A stretch of 64,000 bases of DNA from Sphingopyxis sp. MSC1_008 (lineage in GTDB: Bacteria; Pseudomonadota; Alphaproteobacteria; Sphingomonadales; Sphingomonadaceae), in NCBI RefSeq assembly GCF_023197165.1, contig NZ_JALPRD010000005.1, forward strand, positions 186,001 to 250,000, written 5' to 3'. The number at the start of each line of letters is the position of its first letter. The stretch's first letter is position 1. Position numbers and translations under genes: made by a program. The notes under the pieces were generated by a model. The model was not told where the DNA came from. It searched no databases and was given only the letters and a program-made list of their open reading frames with translations. Positions 25,067-34,368 of the stretch are shown piece by piece.

Positions 25067-28000
25067 TTAGAGGAGATCCCATTCGTGATGCGCCATCTCG
25101 TGACGGCCGTTCCCTTCGAACCGCGACCGCAGCCACCAAGGCGCGAGGTCGATATCGAACCCGCCGCCCCAGCGATCGTGGCTCAACGTCGAGGGATCGG
25201 GCGCGCCACCTGTTCCGCCCTGATCGACCGGCTGCGGTGACGGATCGTTCGCCGTCGCCTCGCTCTCGGCCGGCGGCGTGCCATTTGCCGCCGGATTCGG
25301 CCCAGTCGAAGCGAACGCAAACGATGCGGTCTGCATATTGGCGGCGGAGACCCCGTCGAGCCGCAGCTCATTCCCGTCGATGCGGACAAGCGTGTCGTTC
25401 CCCGACTGGCTGATGACGACGCGCGAAGCGAAGCTCTGCGCCGTGATGCCCAAGCCGCTGAGGTCGATGCTATCTTCGCCGAGCCGGAAGTCGGTAACCC
25501 GGTCGTCGCCTTCGCCGAAGACGAAAACATCGTCGCCGCTGCCGCCGGTCATGACGTCATCGCCGTCGCCGCCGTCGAGCCGGTCGTCACCCGATCCGCC
25601 CGCGAGCCTATCGTCGCCGGCACCGCCGAGCAGTGCATCGTCGCCCGACCCGCCGGCCAGATCGTCGTCGCCGGCCTCGCCGTCGAGGCGGTCGTCGCCC
25701 GAACCGCCACCGATAACATCGTCGCCGCCGCGGCCGCTAATGACGTCTTCGCCGGATCCGCCCTTGAGCATGTCGCCGCCAGCCGTACCGGTCAGCGTAT
25801 CGTCATGCGACGGCGGGGTGACGACCGCGCCGTCGTCGTCGTCGTCGTCGTCGTCATCATGATCATCGTCATGAACCTGATCGTCGTCGTCATGATCGTC
25901 ATCGTCATCGTCGTCATCGTCGTCATGCGAGTTCGATCCCGCGACGCGCAATTCGGGTGTTCCTTCGCCCGCAAAGGTAACCGAATGCGTCGCACTGCTC
26001 AGCGTGGTGATGCCATCGGCCGTGCTTGCGGTATAGTCGGCCGGGTTTGCCCCTTCGGGCAACTCGATCACATCCTGATCGCGCAGCGTGCCGAGGATCG
26101 TGTCATTGCCGCCATTCGAACGGAACACGATGCGGTGCGCCGACTGCAGCGCGGAGATGTCGACGATGTCGTCGCCCGCGCTTCCTTCGAGCGTGATCGT
26201 GCTGGTCAGCAGGCTGGTGCCGGCAAAGCTGCCGATCGCCGTGAAGGTGTCGCCGCCACCCATGCCGTTGATCACGATCTCCTCGATATTGTCGAGCTCG
26301 GCGATGACCGCGGCGTTGTTGGTGCCGTTGCGGGTAATCACGATCTCGGTGTTGGCGCCCAGGCCAGTGATGCCCGCCGCCACCGCCTCGGTACGCGAGT
26401 AGATGCGATAGGTTTCGGCCGAGCCGTCGCCGACGATCTTCACCGTGTCCACCGTTCCGGCGATGTTCGCAGCCGCCGTGTCGCCGTTGATGAGATCGCG
26501 GCCATCGCCCGCCGTCCAATAGATGGTGTCGTTGCCGGCTCCGCCGTTGACCGTGTCGCTGCCTTCGCCCCCGACAAGCAGGTCGTTGCCGCCATTACCG
26601 TTGAGCGTATCGGTGCCAGCGTGGCCGAAAAGGGCGTCGGCTCGATTTGCGTTCCCACCCGTACCACCGTTGACAGTGTTGTTGCCGGTCGTACCCGCCA
26701 CCACCGTGTAGTTGACGCCTGCGAAGCGCAGCGTCTCGATCGTGTTGAGCGTGTCAGTCCCCTCCGCTCCAGTCAGGTCGGTGACCACCAAGTTGGTGCC
26801 GTTGGAACTTAGAGCGAAGTTGCTGGCGGCTCCCAGAAACGCCGCAACGTCGGTTCCGCCACCGCCGGTCACCAGATCGTTGCCGGCTCCTCCGGTGATG
26901 ACATCGTTCCCTCCGGCGCCGTCGAGATCGTCGTCGCCAGCATTGCCGAAGAGGTTATCCACTCCCCCGAAAATGATCGGATTGCCGCCATCTGCGATAT
27001 CGTTGCCCGCCGTCCCGTTGAAGGTGTTGGTGACCGCAGGCAAGCCGTCCCAGTTGACGCCGACTGGTCCGGTTGCGGTCGAGGTGACCGTCTCAATCGT
27101 GCCGCGGCCGTCAGTGAAGCTCGCGTTGACCCGCAACTGCAGGCCGGCCTGATCGCCGAACGAGGTCAGTGCATTATCATCCGGCGTGAAACTTGCCGCC
27201 GTGGCTCCCGCGATGTCGGTCCAGGTCGTGCCATTTGCCGACGATTGCCACTGGAAGGAGAAGGTGCCAAGGCCATTGGCGTCCGCAATGCTGCTCGTAT
27301 CGACCGTCAGCGCCTGACCCTCGGTCGGCGTCAGGTCGCTGATTACCGGAGCTCCGGTCGCCGGCTGGTTGAAGAGCTGATCGACCGCAAATTCGCCGTC
27401 CGAAAAGCGCAGCTTTTCGATGTTGAACAGCCGGTCGGTGCCGTCGGACAGCGGCCGGTTCTGAAGCGTCTCCTCAGGGATATCCTCGCCGTTCTCATCC
27501 TCACCGTCCCCCGGATCGGTGAAGCCGGTGTGGTCGACCGTGATGCTGCCGTCGGCATTGCGGGTGAACGTGTAATTCGCGACCACATCGGTGTAGACCG
27601 CGATGTCGGTGCTTGCGTTTGCCGCATCGCCGTCGAGGATCTCGCGGACGATCGACAGCTGGGCGGGATTGATCTCGCCGGTGACCATGCGCGGAGCGAT
27701 TTCGGTCATGCTGTCGACGCTGAACGCCGCCCAGCTGTCGCCCTCCTTGGGGGTGACGAGGATGCGGACGTTGAGCCAGCGGTCGCCATCGATGATGTCG
27801 TTGCCGGCGAGGCCCTTGATGACGTCGTTGCCGCCGCCGCCGAGCAGGATGTCCCCGGCCTCCGACGTGCTGAAGATCACGCGCTCCTGCACGCCATTCT
27901 CATCGAGCACGGGGACGGTTTGCCCGTTGACCACCTTGGTCACCGGGATGCCCGCGCCGAGATGCGCGACCAGCACGTCGAGCCCGTCGATCAGATCGAC

Positions 28001-31000
28001 ATTCTTCGCGAGCAGGTCGTTGGAGTAGGAGTCGAGCGGCGAGTCCGGGCCCGGGATCGCTGCGGTATTCTGCAGCTCTCCGCGCGCGTTGGTGCTGCGG
28101 CTGCGTCCTGTCAGCGTGTCGTCGAGATTCCAGCCCGACAGACCTTCGACCAGATCGAAGCGATCGCGCAGGATGAAGGCTTCTTGCGTTTCGAAGATCG
28201 GGATGCCGAGGTCCGAATTGGCCGCGGTGCTGTCACCCTTGTGGATGCCCCAGTCGAAACCGGCCTGCCCGTTCGAGCGCTGGATGCCTTCGTTGTTCTG
28301 GAACATGATGTCGTCGCCGGATTCGGCGTCATAATCGGTATCGCCGCTGCCGCCGTTCATCACATCGTGGCCGATGATCGAGGAGTTGAAGAACAGCTCC
28401 GAATTCTCGCCCGCCAGCGTATCGAAGCGCTGCCCGCCTTCCAGCCAGTCATTGCCTTCATTACCGAGCAGGAAGTCGCCGCCCGAACCGCCGAGGATGA
28501 AATCATCGCCGGTGCCGCCGAAGGCTTCCTTGCCGTCAGGGCCGGTGATGATGAAATCATTGCCTTGGTTGCCGAACAGCAGCGACAGGCCCGATCCGCC
28601 ATGGATAACGTCATTGCCTTCGTTGCCGTGGAGGAAGTCGGCCTCGCCGATGTCGGTGCCGGCGTTGGTGATGATGTCGTCACCCTCGCCGCCGAACACC
28701 TTGTCGACACCGTAACCGGCCTCGATCCGGTCGTTGCCGCCCTTGCCCCAGATGGCATCGTCGCCGCCGCCCGACACGATGACGTCGTCATTTTCGGTCC
28801 CGCCGACGACGAAATGCTCGTTGCTGTTGATGCGGATATATTCGGCGATGCCGTCATTGTTGGCGTCGATGCGTTCGATGAGACTGGAAAAGCCGCCGAG
28901 GAACGGATCGTCCGACACCGGATCGGCACCCAATTGCTTGCTGATGTCCATTTCCAGCTGCGGCATCTCGAACGCAGAGAAGAGGTTGCCGGGCAGCGCG
29001 GTCGAATGATCGTCGCCCAGATCGGTGTTGCGCATCACCAGTTCGGCGAAGGTGTTGTTCTCCAGCTCGTTGAGCAGGTTGAGGCCCTGCGTGCGCGACA
29101 GATAATAGAAGCGGTCGGCGTCCTGCAGATTTTCCATCGTCATCTGGAAGACAAAGCTGAAGGTCGAACCGAGCATGCCGCCGAACGCCATCTTCTTTTC
29201 GGCGAGGCCGCCGATCCAGAAGTCGATGTCGTTGAGCCCGCCGAGCTTCGCGTCATTGGCGTAGGCGCCCTCGGCATTGAGGAAGTCGAGCCGGTCCGCC
29301 GGCGCTCCGGCCCCACCGAGGACGAGCAGGGCCGCGGCGTCGCGCAATTCCTCGACCGTCTTCGGATTGGCCTGCGTGTTGATCAACGTCTCGTGCGTGC
29401 CATAGGCCGCGATGAAGTTGATGATCGACGCCGGATTCTTGAGGTTGAGCGCGAAGTCGGCCCAGCTTTCATAGGGCTTGAGCAACGTGTCGCCGGTCGC
29501 GTCGAAGAAGCGCTCGCGCGCGGTCTGGAGCGAGGGCATGCCGACATCGCGGCCGCGCGCCAGGTTGATCGTCGCCAGATCGAGCGGGATGCCGAGCAGC
29601 TGGTTGCGCAGCACGTCGGTGACGAACTCGTCGATCTCGCTGCCCGTCTGGCGGCTCATGCCGCGGATGATCGCGCCCGACGCCTGTTCGGCGGTGCCGA
29701 GCGAGTCGTACATCACCGGGTTCAGGAAGCCGTCGAACAGCGAGATGTCGTTCTGAACCGGATTGCCGTTCTCATCCATTTCGATGACCGCGATATCCTG
29801 CCGCAGCATCGAGTGGCCGAAGCGGTAGACGACGTGCGCGAATTCGGCGGCGATGCTGGGATTGATGTCGGCCGAAGGCTCGAACACAAAGACATCGATG
29901 TCCGGCTGCATCATGCGGCCGAATTCCTCGAACACCAGATGCTGATATTCCATTTCGTTGGTGAAGCGGCCCACCTGGAACAGGCGTTCGCCGTCCCACG
30001 CCAGCGATTCCGACAGTGTCGCGATCGCAGCCGGATTGCCGGTCGTCAGCGTCGCGAACTGCGCATCGGTCAGGTCGGTCAGCAGCCATTCGTTGATGAA
30101 CGCGCGGTCCATCGATGCAAGCGTCACATCCTTGGTGTGCTCGACGATGCGGTTATGCTCGGCGTGGAACACCTGATGGACCGCGGTCAGCGCGATATTC
30201 TCGTTCACGCGGCCATCGCCGGCAATGAAGTGGCGGTCGAGCAGCTCGTTATCATAGGCCGTGGGGCCGCGCTGCCCCATAGGCCCGGCGGTGCCGTCCG
30301 CATTGCGATAGCCGAGCGCCGAGTCGGTGTCGGCTTGCAGCACGCCGCCAGCCACGACCGGGGCGGCGGCATGCGCGATGTCGTCCAGAAACGCATGGCC
30401 GGTCAGCACGACGCCCTGCGCGCTGACACCTGGCGCGCCGGGAGTGGCGGGAGGAACGCCCTCGCGCAGAATATCGTCGGCCGTGCCGAGTTGGCCGTCT
30501 TCACCCATTCCTACAACCATCTGCGGATAGCCGTTCGCGCCGGGGATGAAATTCCCATAGGGATCGGTCGCGATCAGCGGGATGTTGCCGACGTTCAGGT
30601 CGGTCAGCTCGATCCCCAGCATGGTGCGCGCCTGCGCCTTGACATCGGCCCAGGTCGCAAGCCCGCCATTGCTGCCTTCCAGCAGCAGGCCGGTTGCGAT
30701 CGGCTTGCCGTCAGGCCCGGCGACATATTCGCGCATGAAGACCTGCTTCGATGCGGAGGAGGCATAGGTCTGGTTCTGGTCGACCCAGGGGGTCGTCAGG
30801 TTCTTCGGCCCCGGACCGTCATCGGCGGTGCCGAGGATGCCGTCGGCGCCGGCGTTCACCGTCACGCGGGTGAGCGGAATATAGTTCTGGCCGCCCGGAA
30901 CATAGAGCGGATCATCGGGCGACAACGGCACATAGACCGTGCCGTTGCCGCCCTTCGCGACCAGATCGAGGCCATGATCGAAGAACTGTCCAAAGATCGT

Positions 31001-32119
31001 CATCCAGCCGTTGAACGGCGACGACAGTCCTTCATCGGGCGAGACGTTGGGCAGATAGACGGTGTTGCCGTCCATCTCCACACCATGTTCGGCAAGCGCG
31101 GCGTCGAGCGCGGCGTTTGCATCGGCGACGACGGTATCGACCGCCTGCGCGTCCGCCAGCGCGGTTTGGGCGCCGGTCAGCGCGGCCTCTGCCGCCAGAA
31201 GCGCAGCGGCGGCAGCGGCAGCGGCAGCGGCCGACGCGGTCGAGGTCGCCTCCGCTGCCTCGGCGTTGTCCTGCGCCAGCTGGTAGGCGGCCTCGGCCGC
31301 GCCATATGCTCCCAGAGCCGCGGTGATCTCGGCGGTCTGCTCGCTGTTATCCGTGGTGTCGGCAAGGAGCGCCACATAGGCGGCGAGGCTCAAGTCGCGC
31401 GCGCCCATCGCCGGGGCGACTTCGGCGTCGGCGGCTTCGAAGGCGGCCTGATCGGTCGCCGCTTGCGCCGCAGCCGCGGTATCGGCCGCCTGCGCGCCGG
31501 TCAGCGCGAGTTGGGCGGCCGCGACGGCGGCCGTGAGGTCGCCGATCGTCCCTTCGGCGGCTTCGGCGGCTTCGGTGGCAGCTTCGAGCGCGTCGCGGGC
31601 TGCGACGATCTGGGTGAGCGCGGTCATCAGCGCCGCACCCGACAAGCCGGCATGCGTCAGCGCCGCGGCAATGGCGGCCGGATTCTTCAGCGTCTGATCG
31701 ACGATCAGATTGGAGATGATGCGCGGATCGGCGTCGATCACGGTGCCGCTGCCCGGGCCGGGCGACGAACCGGAGCCGGGGCCGGCGTTGGCGTAATTAT
31801 TGTTGGAGTACCACGTCTCCACATTCGGCATTGGATTGAAATCGTAGCGATCGCCATCCGCGTCGTTCATATATTCCGGGGTGAAGATGCCGGGGAAGGA
31901 CTGGTCCGCCGCGCCCCAATTCTCGCGACCCGGCAACAGATTGTTATAGCTGCCGTCGACGGTCCTCAGGCCATAGGGCAGCAGATGCGCCTGCGCGAAC
32001 CCGTCATTGCCGTTATAACCCGCGACCAGCGCGGCGAGATCGCCGCCGGCGGCGTGCGCCTCTGCGATCTTGATCTGGGCGAGGATGAAGTTGAGGTCGT
32101 GTTTCGTAAGCTGTACCAT
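25067..32119 (-). CDS. Giant secreted RTX protein with animal-type haem peroxidase domain
   Basis: The product has 2350 residues. ATG 32119 (MVQLTKHDLNFIL) follows GGAG. Residues 1-130 are the N-terminal region usual in bacterial animal-type peroxidases, and 140-345 an Ala-rich coiled-coil-like insertion. The haem domain spans about 350-1035: distal His382 in FFDHGLDL, catalytic Arg637 and haem-ester Glu640 in GDGRVNEN, the EHNR motif, and proximal His769 in RFGHSML. Two DG.LGTADD motifs may bind calcium. RTX blocks lie near 1107-1233, 1427-1450, 1700-1757, 1813-1877 and 2107-2204. An Ig-like module is at 1593-1690 and a poly-Asp tract at 2064-2097. The end WDLL fits a type I secretion signal. 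It probably makes hypohalous acid or oxidises phenolics outside the cell. Confidence 0.93.
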   Translation of the reverse strand: MVQLTKHDLNFILAQIKIAEAHAAGGDLAALVAGYNGNDGFAQAHLLPYGLRTVDGSYNNLLPGRENWGAADQSFPGIFTPEYMNDADGDRYDFNPMPNVETWYSNNNYANAGPGSGSSPGPGSGTVIDADPRIISNLIVDQTLKNPAAIAAALTHAGLSGAALMTALTQIVAARDALEAATEAAEAAEGTIGDLTAAVAAAQLALTGAQAADTAAAAQAATDQAAFEAADAEVAPAMGARDLSLAAYVALLADTTDNSEQTAEITAALGAYGAAEAAYQLAQDNAEAAEATSTASAAAAAAAAAALLAAEAALTGAQTALADAQAVDTVVADANAALDAALAEHGVEMDGNTVYLPNVSPDEGLSSPFNGWMTIFGQFFDHGLDLVAKGGNGTVYVPLSPDDPLYVPGGQNYIPLTRVTVNAGADGILGTADDGPGPKNLTTPWVDQNQTYASSASKQVFMREYVAGPDGKPIATGLLLEGSNGGLATWADVKAQARTMLGIELTDLNVGNIPLIATDPYGNFIPGANGYPQMVVGMGEDGQLGTADDILREGVPPATPGAPGVSAQGVVLTGHAFLDDIAHAAAPVVAGGVLQADTDSALGYRNADGTAGPMGQRGPTAYDNELLDRHFIAGDGRVNENIALTAVHQVFHAEHNRIVEHTKDVTLASMDRAFINEWLLTDLTDAQFATLTTGNPAAIATLSESLAWDGERLFQVGRFTNEMEYQHLVFEEFGRMMQPDIDVFVFEPSADINPSIAAEFAHVVYRFGHSMLRQDIAVIEMDENGNPVQNDISLFDGFLNPVMYDSLGTAEQASGAIIRGMSRQTGSEIDEFVTDVLRNQLLGIPLDLATINLARGRDVGMPSLQTARERFFDATGDTLLKPYESWADFALNLKNPASIINFIAAYGTHETLINTQANPKTVEELRDAAALLVLGGAGAPADRLDFLNAEGAYANDAKLGGLNDIDFWIGGLAEKKMAFGGMLGSTFSFVFQMTMENLQDADRFYYLSRTQGLNLLNELENNTFAELVMRNTDLGDDHSTALPGNLFSAFEMPQLEMDISKQLGADPVSDDPFLGGFSSLIERIDANNDGIAEYIRINSNEHFVVGGTENDDVIVSGGGDDAIWGKGGNDRIEAGYGVDKVFGGEGDDIITNAGTDIGEADFLHGNEGNDVIHGGSGLSLLFGNQGNDFIITGPDGKEAFGGTGDDFILGGSGGDFLLGNEGNDWLEGGQRFDTLAGENSELFFNSSIIGHDVMNGGSGDTDYDAESGDDIMFQNNEGIQRSNGQAGFDWGIHKGDSTAANSDLGIPIFETQEAFILRDRFDLVEGLSGWNLDDTLTGRSRSTNARGELQNTAAIPGPDSPLDSYSNDLLAKNVDLIDGLDVLVAHLGAGIPVTKVVNGQTVPVLDENGVQERVIFSTSEAGDILLGGGGNDVIKGLAGNDIIDGDRWLNVRILVTPKEGDSWAAFSVDSMTEIAPRMVTGEINPAQLSIVREILDGDAANASTDIAVYTDVVANYTFTRNADGSITVDHTGFTDPGDGEDENGEDIPEETLQNRPLSDGTDRLFNIEKLRFSDGEFAVDQLFNQPATGAPVISDLTPTEGQALTVDTSSIADANGLGTFSFQWQSSANGTTWTDIAGATAASFTPDDNALTSFGDQAGLQLRVNASFTDGRGTIETVTSTATGPVGVNWDGLPAVTNTFNGTAGNDIADGGNPIIFGGVDNLFGNAGDDDLDGAGGNDVITGGAGNDLVTGGGGTDVAAFLGAASNFALSSNGTNLVVTDLTGAEGTDTLNTIETLRFAGVNYTVVAGTTGNNTVNGGTGGNANRADALFGHAGTDTLNGNGGNDLLVGGEGSDTVNGGAGNDTIYWTAGDGRDLINGDTAAANIAGTVDTVKIVGDGSAETYRIYSRTEAVAAGITGLGANTEIVITRNGTNNAAVIAELDNIEEIVINGMGGGDTFTAIGSFAGTSLLTSTITLEGSAGDDIVDISALQSAHRIVFRSNGGNDTILGTLRDQDVIELPEGANPADYTASTADGITTLSSATHSVTFAGEGTPELRVAGSNSHDDDDDDDDDDHDDDDQVHDDDHDDDDDDDDDGAVVTPPSHDDTLTGTAGGDMLKGGSGEDVISGRGGDDVIGGGSGDDRLDGEAGDDDLAGGSGDDALLGGAGDDRLAGGSGDDRLDGGDGDDVMTGGSGDDVFVFGEGDDRVTDFRLGEDSIDLSGLGITAQSFASRVVISQSGNDTLVRIDGNELRLDGVSAANMQTASFAFASTGPNPAANGTPPAESEATANDPSPQPVDQGGTGGAPDPSTLSHDRWGGGFDIDLAPWWLRSRFEGNGRHEMAHHEWDLL
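25831..25927 (-). repeat. Asp/His codon microsatellite inside the RTX gene
   Basis: The plus strand is built almost only of GTC and ATC triplets, which read as GAC/GAT (Asp) and CAT (His) on the coding strand. This gives a run of about 30 acidic residues at roughly 2064-2097, just before the last RTX block. Triplet repeats of this kind are prone to length change by slippage but remain in frame. The segment may be a calcium sponge or flexible spacer. Confidence 0.8.
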
Positions 32120-32448
32120 GTCGCGTCTCCGGTCCGGCCGCATGCGAAAGATGCACACGGCCTCATCCGCAAAATCGTGCGGACGAAAGGTTGAACAGAA
32201 GCTGGTGCGGCCCCCCGCCAGCAAGGCCGAACATCACAAATCGAATCGACTCGCTGGACGGCTTAAAAACAGGTTAAGTAAAAGCGGGGATAAGAGTCGA
32301 TTGGACTTTACGTACTAGCCCGATATGGGACTCGATGAGTCTTCTTCACTATCGGTATGGCGGGATTATCTAGTACTTTTGGCCGATCCATCGGCACAGA
32401 TATTCATGCCCGTCAAAACGGGATGAAAAACTTCTGTTTCCGGTGATT
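32120..32448 (-). promoter_or_regulatory. 329-bp leader/promoter region of the RTX peroxidase gene
   Basis: No gene is visible here. The region is AT-richer than its surroundings. A 7-bp inverted repeat GTACTAG (32312-32318) and CTAGTAC (32370-32376) has arms 51 bp apart, and a quasi-palindrome CCCGATATGGGA lies at 32319-32330. Either could be a binding site for the LuxR-type regulator encoded immediately upstream. CCCGT-TTTG-ACGGG near 32408-32421 could be a weak end signal of that regulator's transcript. Confidence 0.45.
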
Positions 32449-33192
32449 TTAACCGAAAGCGCGCGTGCCGAAATCGTCGTTCGCCCGGCGGCCAAGGAAT
32501 TGCTCGCGGACAAAAGCGGACGCGGCTCCGCGGCTTTGCAGCGCGGCAACCGCCCCGACGCGATTATGCACGCCGAGCAAGCGGAATGCCGCGGCCACAT
32601 GGACCTTCACCGTGCTTTCGGAGATGCGCAGCGAGCGGGCAATTTCCTTGTTGGATTTGCCCATCGACATATGCGTCAGCACTTCGCGCTGCCGTTCGGT
32701 GAGGCTGGATATCGAGGCTTGGTGCGAACCAGAAGAGCCCATGGCCAGCGTCTCTGCGTCGACATCGCTAACGATCGGCGGAACATAGACCTGGCCAGCC
32801 ATCACTTGCCGGAAAGCCTGGAGCATTTCGTCCTGCTCCATGTCCTTCGGAATGAAACCATGCGCGCCTTCGGAAATGGCGCGGAGCACGGCGTCACGGT
32901 CGCGCCGCCAATCGACGATCACCAGCGAAAGCTGCGGAAAGCGGCGACGCAATCCCCGAATGCCGTTGGGGACGACCGAAATCAGGTCGATCCCGCCGTC
33001 GAGAACCAGCATGTCGTGCGCGCCGGTCGCGGCCAGCCAGTCGAGCGCCTGGTCGGCATCCCCCGCGGTCGCAACGTCACAATGAATGAATTCGCGCCGG
33101 ATGATGGAAGCGAGACCGCTCCGGCAAAGTAGCTGCCGTTCCCAAACCAGTGCCCTCGATACAGCGGACAAAATATTTCCCCCAAAGTTCAT
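32449..33192 (-). CDS. LuxR/NarL-type response regulator with degenerate receiver
   Basis: A 247-residue protein from ATG 33192; a TTG one codon upstream is also possible. The receiver domain (about 10-125) keeps the phospho-acceptor position Asp65 (VLDGG) and a Lys in FIPKDM. The acidic pair that binds Mg2+ near the first strand reads VWER instead of the usual DD. The C-terminal GerE helix-turn-helix (about 163-215) is intact: LTERQREVLTHMSMGKSNKEI, then ISESTVKVHVAAAFRLLGV. No cognate kinase adjoins it. It is directly upstream of the RTX peroxidase gene on the same strand and is the obvious candidate to control it. Confidence 0.88.
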   Translation of the reverse strand: MNFGGNILSAVSRALVWERQLLCRSGLASIIRREFIHCDVATAGDADQALDWLAATGAHDMLVLDGGIDLISVVPNGIRGLRRRFPQLSLVIVDWRRDRDAVLRAISEGAHGFIPKDMEQDEMLQAFRQVMAGQVYVPPIVSDVDAETLAMGSSGSHQASISSLTERQREVLTHMSMGKSNKEIARSLRISESTVKVHVAAAFRLLGVHNRVGAVAALQSRGAASAFVREQFLGRRANDDFGTRAFG

Positions 33193-33342
33193 CAACGGTT
33201 GCGACCCGCTGTGAACGCCGGATAGCTGCTCCCCTCTTTTATCTCTTGAGCTAGTCCGTCGGAAGAATCCGCCCTACCGAATCCTTCAACTCCTAAGGTA
33301 GCGTGTTTTGCTTACAGAAAGCTGACGGGGGCGGAATCTGTA

Positions 33343-34368
33343 TCAAGTCGCTACAATAGTGTCGAAATCCAGTTCGATCGCTGGCTGGTCCGGATGGCTT
33401 CTCATCGTTCCGCCATGCACTTCCATGATACGCGCGACGATCGACAGGCCAAGACCGGCGCCGCCAAAGCTCGCATGTTCGCCGCGTCGGAAACGGTCCG
33501 ACAAGGCGAGCAGCCTCACGGGATCGATCCCGGGCCCGCCATCGACAACGCGAATATTGGGGCCGGGTCCGCGAACGATAACCACCTCCTTGCCCGCGGC
33601 GGTCACCCGGACGGCATTTTCGACAAGATTGCGCAGCGCCGCGGTCACCGCTTCGATACGGCCCATCACCGTTGGCCCGCCTTCGTCCCGATACGCCAGC
33701 GCGACCCCCTTTTGCGCCGCATCGACCGCGCACAGCTTGATCGCATCTAGCGCCGCATCCGCCAGATTAACCGGCCGGAAGGGTTGCGGCGCCGCCGCAT
33801 AGGCGTCGAGTTGGGCGAGCACGAGCAATTGTTCGACCAGACGGTTCATCGCCGCAAGATCGGCGTTCACGCGGTCGGTATCGGCGGTCTTCAGTCGCCC
33901 CAGTTCGAGCATCGCGACCGCAAGCGGCGTCTTGAGTTCGTGCGCGACGTCGGCGGCGAACCCCTCCTGCCGCCGCGCCGCATCGTCCAGCCGCGACAAC
34001 AAGGCATTGACGGCCTCGGCAAAGGGCATGGCTTCTGTCGGGAAATCGGCGAGCGTCACGCGAAAACCGCGTTCGCGGCCCGTTGCCTGGTGAATGAACT
34101 CGGCGGCGTCATGCAGCGGCTTGAGCGCTCGGGCGATCAGCCATCGCGTCGCGATCGCCAGCGGCGCGAGCAGGACGATGATCGGGAAAATGACATGATC
34201 GATCACCTCATGGACGATTCCGATATGGCCGTAGCTTTCGCGAATGTCCTTCCGGACCAGCTCGAAATCGACGACCAGAAATGCGGCGAGCACGACGCTG
34301 CCCGTGAACGCCATCCACGCGAAACCCGTGCGCAGTTCGTCGATGATAGATCGCCCCTGCTGTATCAA
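33343..34368 (-). CDS. Sensor histidine kinase (two-transmembrane, HAMP, HisKA, HATPase)
   Basis: The 341-residue product starts at TTG 34368, overlapping the response-regulator stop as TTGA, with GGAG upstream; no closer ATG exists. TM1 (about 16-35) and TM2 (about 58-79) flank a very short periplasmic loop of about 20 residues. The H-box DVAHELKTPL has His143. The N-box is ALRNLVENAVRVT and the G-boxes are VVDGGPGID and GGAGLGLSIVARI. The short sensor loop argues for membrane or small-cation sensing, as in PmrB/QseC-like kinases. Partner: the OmpR-type regulator at 34365. Confidence 0.94.
   Translation of the reverse strand: MIQQGRSIIDELRTGFAWMAFTGSVVLAAFLVVDFELVRKDIRESYGHIGIVHEVIDHVIFPIIVLLAPLAIATRWLIARALKPLHDAAEFIHQATGRERGFRVTLADFPTEAMPFAEAVNALLSRLDDAARRQEGFAADVAHELKTPLAVAMLELGRLKTADTDRVNADLAAMNRLVEQLLVLAQLDAYAAAPQPFRPVNLADAALDAIKLCAVDAAQKGVALAYRDEGGPTVMGRIEAVTAALRNLVENAVRVTAAGKEVVIVRGPGPNIRVVDGGPGIDPVRLLALSDRFRRGEHASFGGAGLGLSIVARIMEVHGGTMRSHPDQPAIELDFDTIVAT

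Noticed and set aside
27245..32194. A 1649-codon open frame on the plus strand opposite the RTX peroxidase gene
   Set aside because: It is a shadow of the minus-strand gene: stop codons are rare in this GC-rich antisense frame. It shows no domain, and the minus strand carries clear RTX and peroxidase motifs.
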